NCBI GenBank assembly: GCA_016926575.1
Contig: JAFGOJ010000204.1
Coordinates: 1-7,397, forward strand
Source: Anaerolineae bacterium
Lineage (GTDB): Bacteria; Chloroflexota; Anaerolineae; B4-G1; DUEL01
DNA: 7,397 nt
Direction: 5' to 3'
Part shown: positions 5,748 through 7,397 of the stretch, one piece after another
How positions within the stretch are numbered: the stretch's first letter is position 1
Layout: every line of letters begins with the position of its first letter
Position numbers and translations under genes: made by a program
Notes under the pieces: model-generated
Databases searched by the model: none
What the model saw: only the letters and a program-made list of their open reading frames with translations
Told to the model about the DNA's origin: nothing

Positions 5748-6308
5748 ATGGGTTTGAAGCCTGATCACTGGGTTCGCCAGATGGCCGAGGAGCACGGAAT
5801 GATCGAGCCATTTGTCAGCCACCAGATACGGGACGGCCTGATCTCCTTCGGCCTCTCGTCTTACGGCTACGACATCCGCATTGCCGAGGACTTCAAAATC
5901 TTCACGCCGGGGTTGGGGGATTTGACCGTCGTTGACCCGAAGCGGTTCGACACGCGCGCGATGGTCGATTTCAGGGGCGACGTCTGCGTCATCCCGCCCA
6001 ACTCCTTCGCGTTGGGCCGCTCGGTCGAGTATTTCCGCGTCCCCCGCAACGTGCTCTGCGTCTGCCTGGGCAAATCGACCTACGCCCGCTGCGGCATCAT
6101 CGTCAACATCACCCCATTCGAACCGGAATGGGAGGGATACGTCACGCTGGAGATCAGCAACACCACCCCGCTGCCGGCCAAAATCTACGCCGGGGAGGGC
6201 ATTGCCCAGGTTCTGTTCTTCGAAGGCGACGAGCCATGCACGACCTCTTACGCCGACAAGAAGGGCAAGTACCAGAACCAGCAATCGATCGTCCTGCCCA
6301 GGCTGTAG
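5748..6308 (+). CDS. dcd: dCTP deaminase
   Basis: A 186-residue cytoplasmic enzyme of the dCTP deaminase/dUTPase trimer family that converts dCTP to dUTP, feeding dTMP synthesis. The protein reads as a full-length family member: WVRQMAEEHGMIEPF (8-22), SSYGYDIR (37-44), IPPNSFALGRSVEYFR (82-97), then the nucleotide-binding GKSTYARCG (108-116). Next come EPEWEGYVTLEISN (125-138), with Glu135 at the position of the catalytic glutamate of E. coli Dcd, and the C-terminal lid GKYQNQQSIVLP (173-184). Sequence alone does not tell a deaminase-only enzyme from a bifunctional dCTP deaminase/dUTPase. GGAGGG (5733-5738) precedes ATG 5748. An in-frame ATG at 5646 would translate the heptamer repeats and is rejected. 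A weak promoter (TTGCAA 5633-5638, TATTAC 5655-5660) may exist in the gap. Its stop lies 5 bases from the stop of the convergent gene. Confidence 0.95.
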   Translation: MGLKPDHWVRQMAEEHGMIEPFVSHQIRDGLISFGLSSYGYDIRIAEDFKIFTPGLGDLTVVDPKRFDTRAMVDFRGDVCVIPPNSFALGRSVEYFRVPRNVLCVCLGKSTYARCGIIVNITPFEPEWEGYVTLEISNTTPLPAKIYAGEGIAQVLFFEGDEPCTTSYADKKGKYQNQQSIVLPRL

Positions 6309-6313
6309 ACGGG

Positions 6314-7156
6314 TTACTCCGGCGGGGTCACGATCAGCTCGGCGATGTCGAAGAAGGCCGCGTTGTGGATCGCCGCATACTGCGGCTCGGCATAGAAGCA
6401 GACCGTGACCACGCCGTCCTCACCTGCCACCACGCGCGGCGAGGAGAGCTGCACGATGCCGCTGGCAGCATTGATGACGATCTGTTCGCTCCACGCGCCG
6501 TTCTGGCACGCCGGCGCGCCATTCCGGTCGATGCCGGCCCGCACCTGGATGCCCCCCTCGTCGGAGTACCCGTTGGTGTAGATTTGGAATTGGACCGTGC
6601 TGCCCGCGGGCACCGTCGCGGTCTGGTAGAGCGTCACCTGGAACTTCACCCACTGGAAGGTCTGAATCTGCAACGTTCGCCCGCGAATCAGCCGCCGTGA
6701 ATCGTCGGCGTGCTTGAACTCAGGCCGCGCGTAGGATGAGCCGGGGTCGAATACCTGCCCCGGCTGCCAGTTGACCACGGCAGCCACCTCCCAACCCGGC
6801 ACGTGATCCGGCGCAACGTCCTCGAATTCGGCGTTCTCGAGCAAGACAGGTTCAGGGGTAGGCTCCTGGGTGGGAATCATCGTAAACGTCGGGAAAGGGG
6901 TGTGCGTGGGCGCGGGCGTAGACGTCGGCCGGGGGGTGTGCGTGGGCGCGGGCGTGGGCGGCGTGGTCGGCGTCCACGTCGCGGGCCGCACTAGGGTAGG
7001 CGTGGACGTCGGCACAAGAGGAGCTGTCGGCGTCACCTCTCCCACCAGAAACGCCTGAATCTGCGGCGTGAAAGCGATCGCGCCCGCCAGCCCACCCAGC
7101 ACCAAACAATCGAGGATGCCCAAAAAAATGAGAAGCAGTCGCTGTTTCTTGCCCAT
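6314..7156 (-). CDS. membrane-anchored protein with Thr/Pro-rich linker and C-terminal beta-sandwich-like domain
   Basis: A 280-residue protein of unknown function, probably displayed outside the membrane. A basic start (MGKKQR) is followed by one hydrophobic segment (residues 7-29) that reads as a signal anchor or uncleaved signal peptide. Cys17 lacks a lipobox (Asp precedes it), so it is not called a lipoprotein. Residues about 42-103 are a Thr/Pro linker with repeated PAPTHTP units. Residues about 106-278 are rich in alternating strands (GWEVAAVVNW, QWVKFQVTLYQTATV, STVQFQIYTNGY, GIQVRAGID), like carbohydrate-binding or other jelly-roll domains; the exact family is not recognised. Two Cys (217, 253) could form a disulfide. 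AGGAGGGA (7166-7173 on this strand) lies 9 bases before the ATG. This architecture is common for surface proteins in Anaerolineae, as recalled. It is convergent with dcd and does not appear functionally linked to it. Confidence 0.78.
   Translation of the reverse strand: MGKKQRLLLIFLGILDCLVLGGLAGAIAFTPQIQAFLVGEVTPTAPLVPTSTPTLVRPATWTPTTPPTPAPTHTPRPTSTPAPTHTPFPTFTMIPTQEPTPEPVLLENAEFEDVAPDHVPGWEVAAVVNWQPGQVFDPGSSYARPEFKHADDSRRLIRGRTLQIQTFQWVKFQVTLYQTATVPAGSTVQFQIYTNGYSDEGGIQVRAGIDRNGAPACQNGAWSEQIVINAASGIVQLSSPRVVAGEDGVVTVCFYAEPQYAAIHNAAFFDIAELIVTPPE
6897..6955. repeat. 36-base-period direct repeat within the Thr/Pro linker
   Basis: An identical 23-base block occurs at 6897-6919 and 6933-6955, offset by 36 bases (12 codons). 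On the coding (-) strand it encodes the repeated THTP/PAPTHTP units of the linker. It looks like in-frame linker expansion by duplication. Confidence 0.8.
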
Positions 7157-7179
7157 CTTACTTGTTCCCTCCTGATAGA

Positions 7180-7208
7180 AGTTTACCCTGCTATTGCCGT
7201 GACGTCAA
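7180..7208 (-). promoter_or_regulatory. sigma-70-type promoter of the surface protein gene
   Basis: On the - strand TTGACG (7208-7203) is followed after 17 bases by TAAACT (7185-7180). The first matches TTGACA at five of six positions. The predicted start is near 7173, giving a short leader of about 17 bases that begins at the ribosome binding site. Spacing and -35 are good; the -10 is moderate. Confidence 0.6.
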
Positions 7209-7227
7209 CCCCCTCCCCCATTTTAGC

Positions 7228-7256
7228 TTGTCCGTATAGGCGGAACGTGATATAAT
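7228..7256 (+). promoter_or_regulatory. strong extended -10 promoter reading toward the right edge
   Basis: TTGTCC (7228-7233), a 17-base spacer and a perfect TATAAT (7251-7256), preceded by TG at 7248-7249 (extended -10). The predicted start is near 7263. It is divergent from the - strand promoter, with 19 bases between the two -35 boxes. The product lies in the last 135 bases or beyond the window. Confidence 0.68.
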
Positions 7257-7264
7257 CCCTCAGC

Positions 7265-7296
7265 GTAACTGCTCAGGCCGTGCGCCTGACAGTTAC
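7265..7296 (+). other. imperfect hairpin near the predicted + transcript start
   Basis: GTAACTG (7265-7271) and TCAGGC (7273-7278) pair with GCCTGA (7284-7289) and CAGTTAC (7290-7296). This makes a 13-bp stem with a single bulged C at 7272 and a five-base loop CGTGC. It would form within the first few bases of RNA made from the TATAAT promoter. It could be a 5' stabilising hairpin, a regulatory leader, part of a small RNA, or a binding palindrome in DNA; I do not recognise the family. Confidence 0.6.
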
Positions 7297-7321
7297 CCGC
7301 CTGGCGCGTCGAAGGGAGAAC

Positions 7322-7362
7322 TGGGGGTTTTGCGGGCGGCGAAGCCGCCCGCAAAACCCCCA
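7322..7362. repeat. 41-base perfect palindrome, copy 2
   Basis: Identical over all 41 bases to the copy at 2656-2696: arms 7323-7340 and 7344-7361, loop GAA, and a closing T-A pair. Identity stops at both ends of the palindrome. Here it lies about 60 bases after a predicted transcription start and is followed by CTCCCCCTTTTCG, which can pair imperfectly with CGAAGGGAG at 7310-7318 to lengthen the stem. The remaining bases to 7397 show no gene I can support. Confidence 0.92.
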
Positions 7363-7397
7363 CTCCCCCTTTTCGCGGCGGGAAAGGCAACTGCGAA

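Noticed and set aside
7106..7108. Lipoprotein cysteine (Cys17) in the surface protein
   Set aside because: The residues before it (Ile-Leu-Asp) do not fit a lipobox; Asp at -1 is not accepted.
7280..7397. An open frame from GTG through palindrome copy 2 to the edge, encoding the same GFCGRRSRPQNPH peptide as copy 1
   Set aside because: The shared peptide follows automatically from identical DNA in one frame. There is no properly spaced ribosome binding site, and the end is outside the window.

Overview
The window is GC-rich chromosomal bacterial DNA. It reads best as a Chloroflexota (Anaerolineae-like) genome or metagenome bin. That is an inference from the Thr/Pro-linker surface protein, the style of the housekeeping proteins and the heptamer repeats; no rRNA or other marker is present to confirm it. 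Eight complete or near-complete protein genes and one partial gene cover most of it. No gap between genes inside the window exceeds 300 bases; the largest gene-free stretch is the last 241 bases.

Layout. Bases 2-781 hold the 3' end of secA, running in from outside the window. Next comes a tight + strand cluster (820-2630): a small winged-helix protein, a single-domain KaiC-like ATPase and two small three-helix membrane proteins, the last two overlapping at GTGA. A perfect 41-base palindrome (2656-2696) separates this cluster from adenosine deaminase (add, 2750-3868). After that come arginyl-tRNA synthetase (argS, 3950-5614) and dCTP deaminase (dcd, 5748-6308). A convergent - strand gene (6314-7156) encodes an N-terminally anchored protein with a Thr/Pro linker and a probable beta-sandwich domain. 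The last 241 bases hold divergent promoters, an imperfect hairpin near the predicted + start site, and a second identical copy of the 41-base palindrome.

How the genes work together. add and dcd are both nucleotide-salvage or dNTP-pool deaminases, flanking a translation gene; secA is protein export. These are ordinary housekeeping genes. The part that looks undescribed is the winged-helix / KaiC-like / two-membrane-protein cluster, which has the parts expected of a membrane-linked ATP-dependent signalling module. Its function cannot be read from sequence alone. The other unexplained structure is repetitive: the two identical palindromes, a 7-base-register repeat filling the argS-dcd gap, and a hairpin-rich putative leader at the right edge.
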